A stretch of DNA of 64,000 nucleotides from Bin25 sp965221765 (lineage in GTDB: Bacteria > Bacteroidota > Bacteroidia > Flavobacteriales > Flavobacteriaceae): assembly GCA_965221765.1 (NCBI GenBank), contig OZ244911.1, positions 2,666,001-2,730,000 of the forward strand. The letters run 5' to 3'. Numbering within the stretch: position 1 is the stretch's first letter; every line of letters begins with the position of its first letter. The translations under genes and the position numbers were made by a program. This document shows positions 34,755 to 44,835 of this stretch, piece by piece. The notes under the pieces are model-generated. The model was not told the DNA's origin. It saw only the letters and a list, made by a program, of their open reading frames with translations, and did no database searches.

Positions 34755-37022
34755 TTATAGTCCAAATTCTTTGAGATCTGTATAACTAGTACAATCCAAA
34801 TTTACTGAGGTGTTTTCAGGGATTCTAAAATTTTCTTTACTGACCCACAGATTATCTTCGTAGATATCTTTCATATAAAGCCCCCATATGGGCAGAGCCA
34901 TGGTGGCTCCTTGTCCTTGGGTTAGATATTTAAAACGAATGGAACGATCTTCACCACCAACCCAAACGCCAGTTACTAAATTAGGCACTATGCCCACAAA
35001 CCAGCCATCACTATGGTTTTGGGTAGTTCCAGTTTTTCCAGCAATTTCATTCTCAAATTGATAGGGATATCCAGTAATGAGACTCTTATAAAACTCATTG
35101 TTTTCTTGAAAAGAATGTCTTAGTCGAGTGCCTGTTCCAAATTGGGTGACCCCACTCAATAGATTCAAGATGGTATAGGCCGATTCTTCACTGAGTACAT
35201 CTCTAGTATTTAAATCAGCTTGATAAATCAATCGACCATTTTTATCTTCAATTCTTGAAATAACATTGGGTTCAATATAAATGCCATAGTTGGCAAAAAC
35301 ATTATAGGCTCCAACTAATTCATAAAGACTGATATCAGGAGTCCCTAAAGCAATGGATGGTACCTCTTCAATAGGTGATGTAATGCCTAGTTTCTGGGCT
35401 AATTGAGCCACAGGTCCTGGACCAACCATATCCATAATCCGAGCACTAAAACTATTGATAGAGTTTGCCAGCCCATTACTCAGGGTTCTTATTTCCCCAT
35501 ATTTATTATTAGAATTTTTTGGACACCACCGTTGTATGTTTCCATATTTTAGAGCTGGAATACAGTATTGTGAATCTGGATATTGATCGCAGGGTGATAA
35601 TTTCAATTGATCAATGGCCGTTGCATACAAAATGGGTTTAAAAGTAGAGCCAACTTGTCTTTTTCCTTGTTTGACTTGATCGAATTTAAAATGTTTGAAA
35701 TCGATTCCCCCCACCCAAGCTTTTATATTTCCAGTTTGAGGTTCCATTGAAAGCAAGGAAGCTCTCAAAAAATGTTTATAGTATAAGATAGAGTCCATTG
35801 GAGTCATGATAGTATCTCTTTCTCCCAACCAACTAAATACTTTCATGGATGTGGGTTGATTAAAACTTTCCCAAATAACTTTTTCACTCGTTCCACTATT
35901 TTTCATTTTACGCCATCGTTCAGATCTTTTTACTGATGACTGTATGATTTGATGAATCATTTGGTCATCAATATCAGAAAAAGGGGCCTGGGGATTGCTT
36001 TGAAGTTCTTTTGAAAAATGCAATTGCAAGCTTTTCATGTGTTGCTCCACAGCATCCTCGGCCTTTTGTTGTAATCTTGAATCAATGGTTGTAAAAATTC
36101 TCAGTCCATCTTCATAGAGATTATAATGACTTCCATCATTACGCGGATTATTATCAATCCACTGTGAAACATATTTTTGAATATAGTTTCTAAAATATGG
36201 AGCCAAACCTTGTATGTGCGATTGGGGAGAAAAATCTGTGCGGATCCTCAATGCCCTTAAACTATCCAATTCTATATTTGAAATGAATCCATTTCTATGC
36301 ATTTGCTTCAATACGATATTTCTTCTATTTTGAGTCAATTCCGGTCTTCGGATAGGATTATATAAAGAAGAATTCTTTAACATGCCTGCTAAAACAGCAC
36401 TTTCTTCAATCATTAATTCTCGGGGCGTTTTATTAAAAAAAATTCTTGAAGCTGATTCAATACCATCGGCTTGATATCCAAAATCATAGATATTTAAATA
36501 CAAGGCAATAATTTCTTCCTTGGTATATCTTCGTTCGAGTCTGATGGCAATAATCCATTCTTTAATTTTTTGGGAAATAGCTCTAGCAAAATACCGATCT
36601 CTAGTTCCCACAAATAATTGACGTGCCAATTGTTGTGATATGGTGCTTCCGCCACCTTTTTCCCCAAGAAAAATAACAGCGCGAAGGGTTCCTTTCCAAT
36701 CAACCCCTGAATGGTTATAATATCGTTCGTCTTCGGTAGCTATGAGGGCATCGACTAAATTCCTTGGAATATCATGAAAATCTAAGGGAGTTCTATTATC
36801 ATCGAAGTAAAATTTGCCAAGGACTTGACCATCATCAGAAATAATTTGCGTGGCTAAATTGGTCCTTGGATTTTCTAATTGACTCACATCGGGCATCTCT
36901 CCCATCAAACCAACCGTAGCTGCCCCGAATAATACGCCAATGAGAATCATCCCAATAAAAAACAATACCCAACAGAATTTGATGGTTTTTCTTATCAGTA
37001 GAAGGAAAATACTATTCATCAT
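34755..37022 (-). CDS. Penicillin-binding protein 1A (bifunctional transglycosylase/transpeptidase)
   Basis: Polymerises and crosslinks peptidoglycan in the periplasm. 755 aa. One N-terminal membrane anchor (FCWVLFFIGMILIGVLFGAA), the GT51 domain with ATEDERYYNHSGVDWKGTLR, GGGSTISQQLARQLF and YLNIYDFGYQADGIE, then the transpeptidase with GSTFKPILYATAI (SxxK), the middle SxN as SINSF, and KTGTTQNHSDGWFVG (KTG). Its start overlaps the gldH stop (ATGA). The ricT-gldH-PBP order is common in Bacteroidota. Confidence 0.95.
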   Translation of the reverse strand: MMNSIFLLLIRKTIKFCWVLFFIGMILIGVLFGAATVGLMGEMPDVSQLENPRTNLATQIISDDGQVLGKFYFDDNRTPLDFHDIPRNLVDALIATEDERYYNHSGVDWKGTLRAVIFLGEKGGGSTISQQLARQLFVGTRDRYFARAISQKIKEWIIAIRLERRYTKEEIIALYLNIYDFGYQADGIESASRIFFNKTPRELMIEESAVLAGMLKNSSLYNPIRRPELTQNRRNIVLKQMHRNGFISNIELDSLRALRIRTDFSPQSHIQGLAPYFRNYIQKYVSQWIDNNPRNDGSHYNLYEDGLRIFTTIDSRLQQKAEDAVEQHMKSLQLHFSKELQSNPQAPFSDIDDQMIHQIIQSSVKRSERWRKMKNSGTSEKVIWESFNQPTSMKVFSWLGERDTIMTPMDSILYYKHFLRASLLSMEPQTGNIKAWVGGIDFKHFKFDQVKQGKRQVGSTFKPILYATAIDQLKLSPCDQYPDSQYCIPALKYGNIQRWCPKNSNNKYGEIRTLSNGLANSINSFSARIMDMVGPGPVAQLAQKLGITSPIEEVPSIALGTPDISLYELVGAYNVFANYGIYIEPNVISRIEDKNGRLIYQADLNTRDVLSEESAYTILNLLSGVTQFGTGTRLRHSFQENNEFYKSLITGYPYQFENEIAGKTGTTQNHSDGWFVGIVPNLVTGVWVGGEDRSIRFKYLTQGQGATMALPIWGLYMKDIYEDNLWVSKENFRIPENTSVNLDCTSYTDLKEFGL

Positions 37023-37525
37023 TCAATGACCTGATTGATGTGTAACTCTAATGAATGGATCCCTGGAAGGGAAGTGATAGAACTTATTTCATCAATGTGA
37101 CGCATAGTGTGTCGAATTTCAATTTCAAAAGAATCTATGGGGGGTATTTGGACCTTTTCTTTCAGCACGAATTTATTGGTTTTGATGGAACCAAATCCTG
37201 AACCTATCAACCGCCCATCTTTATCAGCCATCAAATACTCCAAGGTATCTCGATAAATCAATGAGTTTGTATCCTTGAAGGTAGTAATTAAAAATAAATT
37301 TTCAAATGGGTAGGACTGGCTATTCTTAACTAAAAGAAAGTAATCATAATACTGGTTTTCGTCAAAATTAATTGAGGATATCTTGAATGTGATTGGCTTA
37401 TTGTATGACCATCCATTTTCAATTGCCACGGTTTTTGAAAAAATGGTATTATTTTTTGAATGACAATTGAAAAAAAAAGGAAGTAATCCCAAGAGAATGA
37501 GACCTCTCATTGAATCAATCTGCAT
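37019..37525 (-). CDS. gldH: Gliding motility lipoprotein GldH
   Basis: 168 aa. The lipoprotein leader MRGLILLGLLPFFFNC suggests the true start is the second ATG (37510). Family-like segments: NGWSYNKPITFKISSI, YDYFLLVKNSQSYPFENLFL and GFGSIKTNKFVLKEKVQIPP. GldH is required for gliding and chitin use in Flavobacterium johnsoniae, but homologues also occur in non-gliding Bacteroidota. Translationally coupled to the PBP gene, so expressed with the cell-wall synthase. Confidence 0.85.
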   Translation of the reverse strand: MQIDSMRGLILLGLLPFFFNCHSKNNTIFSKTVAIENGWSYNKPITFKISSINFDENQYYDYFLLVKNSQSYPFENLFLITTFKDTNSLIYRDTLEYLMADKDGRLIGSGFGSIKTNKFVLKEKVQIPPIDSFEIEIRHTMRHIDEISSITSLPGIHSLELHINQVIE

Positions 37526-37531
37526 GGTGTA

Positions 37532-38629
37532 TCACCCGATTCCTTGATCTTTTGTTTGCTTTTTTCTTTTTGAAGGTCCGATGGGATTATCAAAAAAGTC
37601 TCTTTCGGAATCTTGTTCTTCTTTAATCATATAATCTTCCAATTTAGAAACAAGAATTTCTTGCCGATTTTTTTTTATGATTTTTTTAACGGTATCAACA
37701 TCAAATTTGTACCAGTTTACTCGGTCTTTTTCGTAACTATACCACATTAGGTCACTGAAAATATTCATTTTTTGAAAAACACCAATGCCTTTTTTGGTTT
37801 TTAATTTGATATCGGCAGATGGAAATTTTTTTAATGCTTCAATATAGCTATTGAGTTCATAATTCAAGCAACACTTGAGTTTCCCACATTGACCGTTGAG
37901 TCGATCTGGATTAAATGAAAGTTGTTGAAATCGAGCAGCTGTTGATGAAACTTTTCGAAAATCGGTCAACCAAGTACTACAACACAATTCTCTACCACAG
38001 ATGCCCAGCCCGCCTAGTCGACCTGCTTCTGAACGCATACCAACTTGTCGCATTTCGATTTTAATTTTAAATTCAGTTGCCATTACTCGGATGAGCTCTC
38101 TAAAATCAACTCTTTGTTCTGCTGTATAGAAAAAGATGGCTTTGCGTCCATCTGCTTGAAATTCAACATCGGATATTTTCATTTCTAAGCCAAGATCTAG
38201 TGCCATTTTTCGAGATCTATTTTGAAGAATTGCTTCTTTTTTTTGAAGCTTCTGCCACAATTGGATTTCTTCTTGACTAGGCAATCGCAAAACATTACCA
38301 ATCAACTCATTATCAAGCACCTTTTTTAATCGCATTTGGGCTCTGGCTAATTCGCCTTTAAGAGCCACCACACCGATATCATACCCATAATCAACTTGTA
38401 CAAGCACTAATGAACCCATTTTTGGTTCTAAATAACTAGGGATTTTAAAAAATAATTTCCGTCCATTTTTAAATCGAACCTCTACAAATGGGAAGTCTCC
38501 TTGTTGATCTCTAGTTAAATTGGATAACCAATCAAAAGAAGAGAGTTTATTGCATTGATGATCCGCACAATAACCATTGTTCCGACAACCAGCCGGCTTG
38601 ATACTATTCGAACAACTAGCACAGCCCAT
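37532..38629 (-). CDS. ricT: PSP1/RicT family protein
   Basis: 365 aa from ATG 38629 (MGCASCSNSIKPAGC). A longer frame begins at TTG 38650, but that codon overlaps a TAACTTTG promoter box, so the ATG is preferred. The PSP1 domain shows VEVRFKNGRKLFFKIP, VQVDYGYDIGVVALKGELA, RQVGMRSEAGRLGGLGICGR and the Cys motifs CGRELCCSTWL and CGKLKCCLNYEL. In Bacillus, RicT with RicA and RicF activates RNase Y; rny is present here at 14055. An acidic/basic tail ends in PSKRKKQTKDQ. Confidence 0.9.
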   Translation of the reverse strand: MGCASCSNSIKPAGCRNNGYCADHQCNKLSSFDWLSNLTRDQQGDFPFVEVRFKNGRKLFFKIPSYLEPKMGSLVLVQVDYGYDIGVVALKGELARAQMRLKKVLDNELIGNVLRLPSQEEIQLWQKLQKKEAILQNRSRKMALDLGLEMKISDVEFQADGRKAIFFYTAEQRVDFRELIRVMATEFKIKIEMRQVGMRSEAGRLGGLGICGRELCCSTWLTDFRKVSSTAARFQQLSFNPDRLNGQCGKLKCCLNYELNSYIEALKKFPSADIKLKTKKGIGVFQKMNIFSDLMWYSYEKDRVNWYKFDVDTVKKIIKKNRQEILVSKLEDYMIKEEQDSERDFFDNPIGPSKRKKQTKDQGIG

Positions 38630-38647
38630 GAGTCTCCATTTGTTAAG

Positions 38648-38655
38648 CAAAGTTA
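38648..38655 (-). promoter_or_regulatory. Putative -7 box of the ricT-gldH-PBP operon
   Basis: Minus-strand TAACTTTG matches TAnnTTTG and predicts a start near 38641, 12 nt before ATG 38629. No clear TTG partner. Confidence 0.5.
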
Positions 38656-38698
38656 ATTGGATTAAAACGTTGAAATCATATTTTAGTTTGATAAATAA

Positions 38699-39727
38699 TC
38701 AATTTGAAGCAATTTCTCTAAAGCGTCCTTTTTTAAAAATTTTATGATGGAATGCTTGGTGTTTACGCATTTTTTTTTGTTCCAACTTTGGTAATCGAAT
38801 GATGTCTTGACATTTTTTACAGCAACAATTTTCATGTTTCACCTTGCAATCGGAACACTGTATAAATAATAGATGACAGGCTTGATTTGCACAATTGGTA
38901 TGTTGATCACAAGGTTTTCCACACTGGTGGCATTTTGAAATAATTTGTTCAGAACCCATTTCACTCAACCGATGGTCAAAAACAAAATTCTTTCCTTGAA
39001 ATTTATTAAGCAATTGTTTTTTTTTTACTTCTCTGATATAATTAATGATTCCTCCCTGAAGTTGATAAACATGTTTAAATCCCTTACTAATGAGATAGGC
39101 ACTTGCCTTTTCACATCGAATTCCACCAGTACAATACATCAAAATATTTTTATTGGATTTATGAGGGCTAAGTTGCTGTTCGATAATGGGTAAGGAATCT
39201 CTAAAAGTATCAACATCGGGACGGATTGCCGATTGAAAATGACCAATTTCACTTTCATAATGATTTCTAATGTCAATACATAAACTGTTTGAATCTTCTA
39301 ACATCTGATTAAATCTTTCTGCATTTAAATATTCACCCTTTTTTGTTATATCAATTTGATTGATTTTTAGACCATCAGCAACAATTTTATTTCTTACTTT
39401 AATTGTGAGCTTTAAAAATGATTTATTATCATGACTAATGGCAAAATTCATTCGTGCTTTTTTCAAAAAAGAAATGGTTTGAATGAAATCAAAAAACGAT
39501 TGGTATTTAATGGTTGGAACGGATACTTGGGCATTAAGGCCTTCTTGAGCGACATAAATGCGCCCCAAAACTTGAAAACGCTCTAATTGGACAAACAAAT
39601 AATCTCTAAAAAGTTGAGTGTTTTTAATTTGATGGTAGACATAAAAGGAGATCGTCCATCGAGGCGTCTTTTCTAAACCAATGATAGATTCCCATTGGCT
39701 ATCATTTAATTTGTTGTATAAATCCAA
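38699..39727 (-). CDS. trhO: tRNA uridine(34) hydroxylase TrhO (rhodanese-type)
   Basis: Hydroxylates U34 of certain tRNAs. 342 aa from TTG (no early ATG). The N-terminal acylphosphatase-like part reads GRIYVAQEGLNAQVSVPTIK; the rhodanese domain has IDIRNHYESEIGHFQSAI and the active-site loop MYCTGGIRCEKASAYLISKG (Cys); the Cys-rich C-terminal part (CHQCGKPCDQHTNC, CCCKKC) is normal for the family. Stand-alone gene upstream of the ricT operon. Confidence 0.92.
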   Translation of the reverse strand: MDLYNKLNDSQWESIIGLEKTPRWTISFYVYHQIKNTQLFRDYLFVQLERFQVLGRIYVAQEGLNAQVSVPTIKYQSFFDFIQTISFLKKARMNFAISHDNKSFLKLTIKVRNKIVADGLKINQIDITKKGEYLNAERFNQMLEDSNSLCIDIRNHYESEIGHFQSAIRPDVDTFRDSLPIIEQQLSPHKSNKNILMYCTGGIRCEKASAYLISKGFKHVYQLQGGIINYIREVKKKQLLNKFQGKNFVFDHRLSEMGSEQIISKCHQCGKPCDQHTNCANQACHLLFIQCSDCKVKHENCCCKKCQDIIRLPKLEQKKMRKHQAFHHKIFKKGRFREIASN

Positions 39728-39837
39728 AATATAAAATCTCCAAATTGATAGGGGTAAAATTATATTTCTGAATACAATTACAGAGTGAAAAGTCTAAATA
39801 GTATAGGATGATGGTTGAAATGATACACTAAACCGAG

Positions 39838-39866
39838 TTGTGCGCTGTATAACAAGACTAACTTTG
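39838..39866 (+). promoter_or_regulatory. Promoter of the susC/susD-like operon
   Basis: TTG (39838-39840), 18 bp, TAACTTTG (39859-39866): full match to the Bacteroidota promoter. Predicted start about 39873, leaving a leader of about 70 nt before ATG 39941 or about 107 nt before ATG 39980. Confidence 0.7.
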
Positions 39867-39940
39867 CGTCATTATAAATAATTGAACTCCTAAAATTTTT
39901 ATTAATTTAGGATTATAACTTAAGGATAAATTTTTACCAA

Positions 39941-42900
39941 ATGTATAGACGCTTTATCAATTTGTATAATGGGAATAACATGATATTTCTGTTAGTTCAT
40001 GTTTTTTTGTGGGGGGGGGTAGGCTTTAGCTTTACTCATGCACAAGAAAAAACAATTTTAGGAACCGTTTTGGATGACCAGGAGGTTCCATTGCCCGGAG
40101 CGACCATTTTAGTTCAAGACCAAAACCGAGGGGTTTCCACAGATTTTGATGGAAATTTTTCTATTGATGTTTCGGTTGGAGATGTTATTGTGGTTAGTTA
40201 TGTTGGTTTTGAAAACCAAGTTTTTACTGTCGACCAAAGAGATCGTTATCCTATTTCACTGCAAGTAAGTTCGGAACTTGAAGAGGTTGTGGTCATGGGT
40301 TATGGAACGCTCACTAGGAGTGAATTGACGGGCTCTGCAGTACAAGTTACTTCTGAAGATATTGGTAACTTCCCTGTTACTTCTGTTGATCAAATTTTAC
40401 AAGGTAAAATTCCGGGCCTATACTTATGGGGGAATTCAGGAACACCTGGTGCCACATCCAATGTGTTGATTCGCGGAAGGTCATCTATTAATGCATCCAA
40501 TGCCCCTCTGTATGTTATCGATGGGATTCCAATAAATGTTCGTAATGTAGGATTAGGATCCGGAGCCTCCTCTTTAAGCACTCTAGCTGGAGTGAATGCC
40601 ACCGATATTGAATCAATCACAGTACTTAAAGATGCAACAGCTACAGCCCAGTATGGCTCTCGGGGTTCAGGTGGTGTTATCGTTATCAATACTAAAAAGT
40701 CTGCGCAAGGGAAAACAGCTATAAATATTGATGCAAATTATGGTTGGTCAAATGATGCCATTGATGGCCCTGTCGTGTTAACGGCTGCTGAACGTAGAGA
40801 GTTGTTTTTCGATGGATTATTTAACACCTTCGGACAAAGATTTAACTTTAACCGTGAAGGTGCTGAGCAGTTTTATTTAGAAAACCCAAGATCTTTTGGC
40901 ACAACCTATAAAAACTGGGCAGAACAAGGCGAGTATAGTGAAGACTGGGCTGATTTAATTACAGTGGATAATGCTCCATCTCAAGATATCAATATCTCTG
41001 CCAGGGGAGGTTCGGAGGCACTCAACTTTAGAACTTCTCTCGGATATCAATCCATTAAAGCAACGGTTATTGGATCTGAGTTTGAGTCTATCAATGGAAC
41101 ACTTGATTTACAGTTCAAAATTTCAGATAAATTGACCTTCTCTACCAACAATAGATTCACTATACTAGAACTAGATGGAATTCTTGAAAATTCGGCTTTT
41201 TTTTCAAGTCCAAGAACTGCAAAATATTTTATGCCACCAACTTCTCGTGCCTTTAATGAAGATGGGACGTACAATATCAATAACTTAAACACAAACGTAT
41301 ACAATCCACTGTATATAGAAGATAATAATATAAGCTTAAATCAGTTTTTTAATATATCGAGTGCCCAAAGATTGAAGTGGCAAACTCCAATTGAAAATCT
41401 TGTTTTAGAATCTGTTATATCGGTCGATCACGGACGTACATGGTATCGATCTTACGCTAATAGGATCCATGGAGGTTTTGTCGGCGATGCTGGAGTCGCA
41501 TCGTTGTCTGCAACTCATTTTGCCGATTTCACAATCCAAAACATATTGACATATTCTATAAACGTTCAGAAACATAATTTAAAATTCATAGGAATTCAAG
41601 AGTTTATTGATTCTAGTTTTAATTCTGTAGGAGCAGGTGGTAAGGGATTTTCAACGGATGGTATCTACTATTTAAACTCTACTGCAGAACCCACAAGTGC
41701 TAGTGGAACGTTTACTGATGGTTATAATGCTTCGTACAAAATATCAACCAATTATTCGTTTGATGAGAAATATATTGTTAACTTAAATTACTCTCGTGAA
41801 GCAGACTCTCGATTTCCAACCGAGACGCGGTGGGGTGATTTTTATGGGGTTGGACTCGCTTGGAATATAGAGAGAGAAGATTTTATCCAACGCTTAGGAT
41901 ACATCGACAGATTAAAATTATTTGCAAATTATGGTCTTACTGGTAACGCTGGAATTGGACGAAATACGTATCAAGCCTCCATAGGGTATGGCTCTTCGTA
42001 TGCTGGTTCTGGTGGCATTCTTCCTTCAGGATTTGGAAATGATGATTTAACATGGGAAAAGTTTGCCGTAACCGAGTTGGGGTTAAACTTTCAGATTTTT
42101 GGAAATAGGCTCAGTGGTGATTTGATTTATTTTTTGGGACGATCCACAGACATGTTGCAAAGTGTCCCTCTTTCTAGAACGACATCATTTAGTAGTCGAA
42201 ATCAAAATATTGGGATCCTTGAAGCTAATGGAATTGAATTTACTTTGGGAGGTGATATCATCAAGCAAAACGATATTATCTTGACATTAAGAGGCTCTGT
42301 TTCCACAGCTAAAAATGAAGTAGTAGAATTAGCTAAAGATGAAAGTGGAGAGACTATTGAAATTATAAGTGGCACAACAAGAATTATTGAGGGAGAACCA
42401 CTTTATCAGTATTATATGAGATCCTATGCCGGCGTAGATGAACAAACAGGAGTTAAGCTTTATTGGGCTAATGAGGAAAAAACAGAAACGACAGATAACT
42501 ACTCACAAGCCCCTAGAATTGCCTCAGACTTGACGGTTGATCCAACCATTCAAGCTTCTTTGTTTTTGAATGTGGCGTATAAAAATATTTCTTTGACGGC
42601 ACAAGCTAATTACGCAGGTGGCCATGGAGAATACGAACCTTGGTCCTTGTATACCAGAGAATCTACGCGTTATTCAACCCAAACGTTTAATGGAATAAAT
42701 GCATTATTGAATCGATGGCAACAACCAGGTGATATCACAGATGTTCCCAAAATACAACACCGATTCGAGTCTTGGACAACATATGATCGTTTTTTGTATG
42801 AAGCTGATTTTATCCGCTTGAGAGATGTCTCATTGGCCTATGCTTTTAATGATGAATTAGCCAATAAGGCTGGCTTCAGTTCTGCACAGATTTATGTAAG

Positions 42901-43018
42901 AGGGGTCAATTTATATACGTGGGTAAAAGATGATGATTTGTTATGGGATCCGGAGTTTTTAAATTTGAGAACTCCCCCCACAAAATCAGTAGTGATTGGT
43001 ATTAATGTTAATTTATAG
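39941..43018 (+). CDS. SusC/RagA family TonB-dependent outer-membrane transporter
   Basis: 1025 aa (1012 if ATG 39980 is used). Order: signal peptide ending FTHAQ, a carboxypeptidase-regulatory-like N-terminal domain (GTVLDDQEVPLPGATILVQD, then GVSTDFDGNFSIDVSVGDVI), the TonB-box region (LEEVVVMGYGTLTRSELTG), plug (ITVLKDATATAQYGSRGSGG) and a 22-strand barrel. It imports glycans or peptides with the SusD-like lipoprotein encoded 4 nt downstream. No glycoside hydrolase or sigma/anti-sigma pair adjoins. A G9 run at 40011-40019 codes WGGV inside the signal peptide, so one-base slippage would abolish the protein. Confidence 0.95.
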   Translation: MYRRFINLYNGNNMIFLLVHVFLWGGVGFSFTHAQEKTILGTVLDDQEVPLPGATILVQDQNRGVSTDFDGNFSIDVSVGDVIVVSYVGFENQVFTVDQRDRYPISLQVSSELEEVVVMGYGTLTRSELTGSAVQVTSEDIGNFPVTSVDQILQGKIPGLYLWGNSGTPGATSNVLIRGRSSINASNAPLYVIDGIPINVRNVGLGSGASSLSTLAGVNATDIESITVLKDATATAQYGSRGSGGVIVINTKKSAQGKTAINIDANYGWSNDAIDGPVVLTAAERRELFFDGLFNTFGQRFNFNREGAEQFYLENPRSFGTTYKNWAEQGEYSEDWADLITVDNAPSQDINISARGGSEALNFRTSLGYQSIKATVIGSEFESINGTLDLQFKISDKLTFSTNNRFTILELDGILENSAFFSSPRTAKYFMPPTSRAFNEDGTYNINNLNTNVYNPLYIEDNNISLNQFFNISSAQRLKWQTPIENLVLESVISVDHGRTWYRSYANRIHGGFVGDAGVASLSATHFADFTIQNILTYSINVQKHNLKFIGIQEFIDSSFNSVGAGGKGFSTDGIYYLNSTAEPTSASGTFTDGYNASYKISTNYSFDEKYIVNLNYSREADSRFPTETRWGDFYGVGLAWNIEREDFIQRLGYIDRLKLFANYGLTGNAGIGRNTYQASIGYGSSYAGSGGILPSGFGNDDLTWEKFAVTELGLNFQIFGNRLSGDLIYFLGRSTDMLQSVPLSRTTSFSSRNQNIGILEANGIEFTLGGDIIKQNDIILTLRGSVSTAKNEVVELAKDESGETIEIISGTTRIIEGEPLYQYYMRSYAGVDEQTGVKLYWANEEKTETTDNYSQAPRIASDLTVDPTIQASLFLNVAYKNISLTAQANYAGGHGEYEPWSLYTRESTRYSTQTFNGINALLNRWQQPGDITDVPKIQHRFESWTTYDRFLYEADFIRLRDVSLAYAFNDELANKAGFSSAQIYVRGVNLYTWVKDDDLLWDPEFLNLRTPPTKSVVIGINVNL
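40011..40019 (+). repeat. G9 homopolymer in susC signal-peptide codons
   Basis: Nine consecutive G, preceded by T7-G-T. At this length the reading frame is open through the transporter; eight or ten G would shift it into early stop codons. A typical slipped-strand contingency site. Confidence 0.8.
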
Positions 43019-43022
43019 TATC

Positions 43023-44390
43023 ATGAGAAAGCATATTATATTCAGTTTCTTCATCCTTTTATCATCTATATTTCTAACTTCATGCACTTCAGAAGATTTG
43101 GAACCAACCCTCACTACAATTGGAGATGCATCGAATATCAGGTCTGAAGGAGATTTAAGAGGACTTTTAATCGGGTCGCTTGATATTTTAACTAGTTCAA
43201 ATTGGTACGGAAGAGATTTTATTATTGAAGATGAAATCAGAGGAACGACCGTATTTGCCAATGGTAATTCAGGTCGATTTACTAATCCCGCGGGGTATGC
43301 ATACATCGCAGACGACGGTCTAGGTGTTTGGGCTACGGCTTATAATGCAATAGCGCCAACCAATATTATTATCAATCAAGAGTTATCAGAAATTGAAGGC
43401 AATGAGACGGCTATGAAAAGCATACAAGCACAAGCACAGTTTGTTAGAGCCATAGCTCATTTTGATTTATTACGAAATTATGGTCAACAACATCTCAATG
43501 GTAATTTAGGAATCCCGATCGTGACTGAATTTAAAGGGGAAGAACTATCTCCAGCAAGAAATACTGTTGAAGAAGTCAAAAATGCTATTTATTCAGATTT
43601 GGAGGCAGCCTATAGTAATATTAGTGATCGAAGCACGAATAAAAGCTTTCCTTCAAAAATGGCAGCTAAAGCATTAGAAAGTAGGGTTGCTCTATATTTT
43701 GGTGAATGGGACAGAGCAGCATCTGCAGCGAAGTTAGTCATTGATTCAGGCCAGTTTAAAATTTTAGAATCGGATGCCTATGTATCAAGTTGGGAAGGAA
43801 GTTATGCTGCAAATTCAATTTTTGAATTAGCTTTTTCTGAAACAGATAATCGAGGAATTAATGGCCTTGCATTTATATATAGAGGGTGTTCGTATGGAGA
43901 TGTTGAAGTCTTACCAAGCGTTTTAAATCTATATGAAGAAGGGGATGTCAGAAGAGACATATTAGCAAATGAAACATGTCAAGGAAGTACAAAGCTGATC
44001 AATAAAGCGAAGTGGCCTGCAACCAATACTCAAGATGATAATGTTGTGGTCATTCGAATAGAAGAAATCGTTCTTAATTATTCTGAAGCCTTATTTGAAC
44101 AAGGACAAACAGATGCGGCCATTGCTGAATTAAATAAGATTACTTCCAAACGAGGGGCATCGGTCTACTCATCTGTAACAAAACAAGATATTTTGAATGA
44201 GCGAAGAAAAGAATTGATCTTTGAAGGATTTGAATTCTTTGATTTTCAGAGAACAGGAAGCCCCATTCCAGTAACTCCTCGACATAACAATCAAACTGAG
44301 ATTTCTGCAACGGACTACAGAAGAATTTTTCCAATTCCTACCTATGAATTGGATTCTAATGCCAATATGGTCCAAAATGAAGGGTACTAA
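43023..44390 (+). CDS. SusD/RagB family outer-membrane lipoprotein
   Basis: 455 aa from ATG 43023 (MRKHIIFSFFILLSSIFLTS, then Cys21, the lipobox); the frame is open 9 codons further but overlaps susC. SusD landmarks: AQAQFVRAIAHFDLLRNYGQ (TPR helix), GIPIVTEF, SKMAAKALESRVALYFGEWD, RIEEIVLNYSEALFEQG, ILNERRKELIFEGFEFFDFQ (the RagB RREL motif) and the C-terminal IFPIPTYELDSNANMVQN. It caps the SusC barrel and binds substrate at the surface. Confidence 0.94.
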   Translation: MRKHIIFSFFILLSSIFLTSCTSEDLEPTLTTIGDASNIRSEGDLRGLLIGSLDILTSSNWYGRDFIIEDEIRGTTVFANGNSGRFTNPAGYAYIADDGLGVWATAYNAIAPTNIIINQELSEIEGNETAMKSIQAQAQFVRAIAHFDLLRNYGQQHLNGNLGIPIVTEFKGEELSPARNTVEEVKNAIYSDLEAAYSNISDRSTNKSFPSKMAAKALESRVALYFGEWDRAASAAKLVIDSGQFKILESDAYVSSWEGSYAANSIFELAFSETDNRGINGLAFIYRGCSYGDVEVLPSVLNLYEEGDVRRDILANETCQGSTKLINKAKWPATNTQDDNVVVIRIEEIVLNYSEALFEQGQTDAAIAELNKITSKRGASVYSSVTKQDILNERRKELIFEGFEFFDFQRTGSPIPVTPRHNNQTEISATDYRRIFPIPTYELDSNANMVQNEGY

Positions 44391-44416
44391 AAGCTAGAAA
44401 TTAGATTATTATTAGC

Positions 44417-44451
44417 AAACCCCGTCTTTTTTTAGACGGGTTTTGTGTTTT
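44417..44451 (+). terminator. Rho-independent terminator after susD
   Basis: AACCCCGTCT pairs with AGACGGGTT (one extra C in the left arm) with a T-rich loop, followed by TTTGTGTTTTT. Placed about 27 nt after the stop. Confidence 0.8.
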
Positions 44452-44835
44452 TAAATCATTCCTTATAAAGCTCTTTTGCTCACCTATTGTTCGATTGGTG
44501 TTATCATGAAAACTCTTTGAATTTGAAAATCGAGGTCATCTAAAAACGCAAAAAAGAACAAGGGCCATGCTTATTTTCAAAGTCCCTACGGGGGCTTCCA
44601 AATAAACATTTATCGCAGGCAGAAAGGAGGCTTCAAATCAATTCTTTTGAGTGAGAATATAGATATAATTTTCTAAAAAGGCTTAGATCGAAGAAAAGAT
44701 GAAGGATAATAGCTAACAGATTGATCATTTCATGGGTTGGAGAAAATATAAATTGTAGTAATTCAACTCATGTCCTAATCAAATCACTAAACGGCGGTAT
44801 TGAAAAATTGATGAATCATTTTGGAAGAAATCAAA
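44452..44835. other. Intergenic, nothing recognised
   Basis: About 385 bp between the susD terminator and the end of accC. No gene longer than a few dozen codons, no RNA, no element end. Confidence 0.4.
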
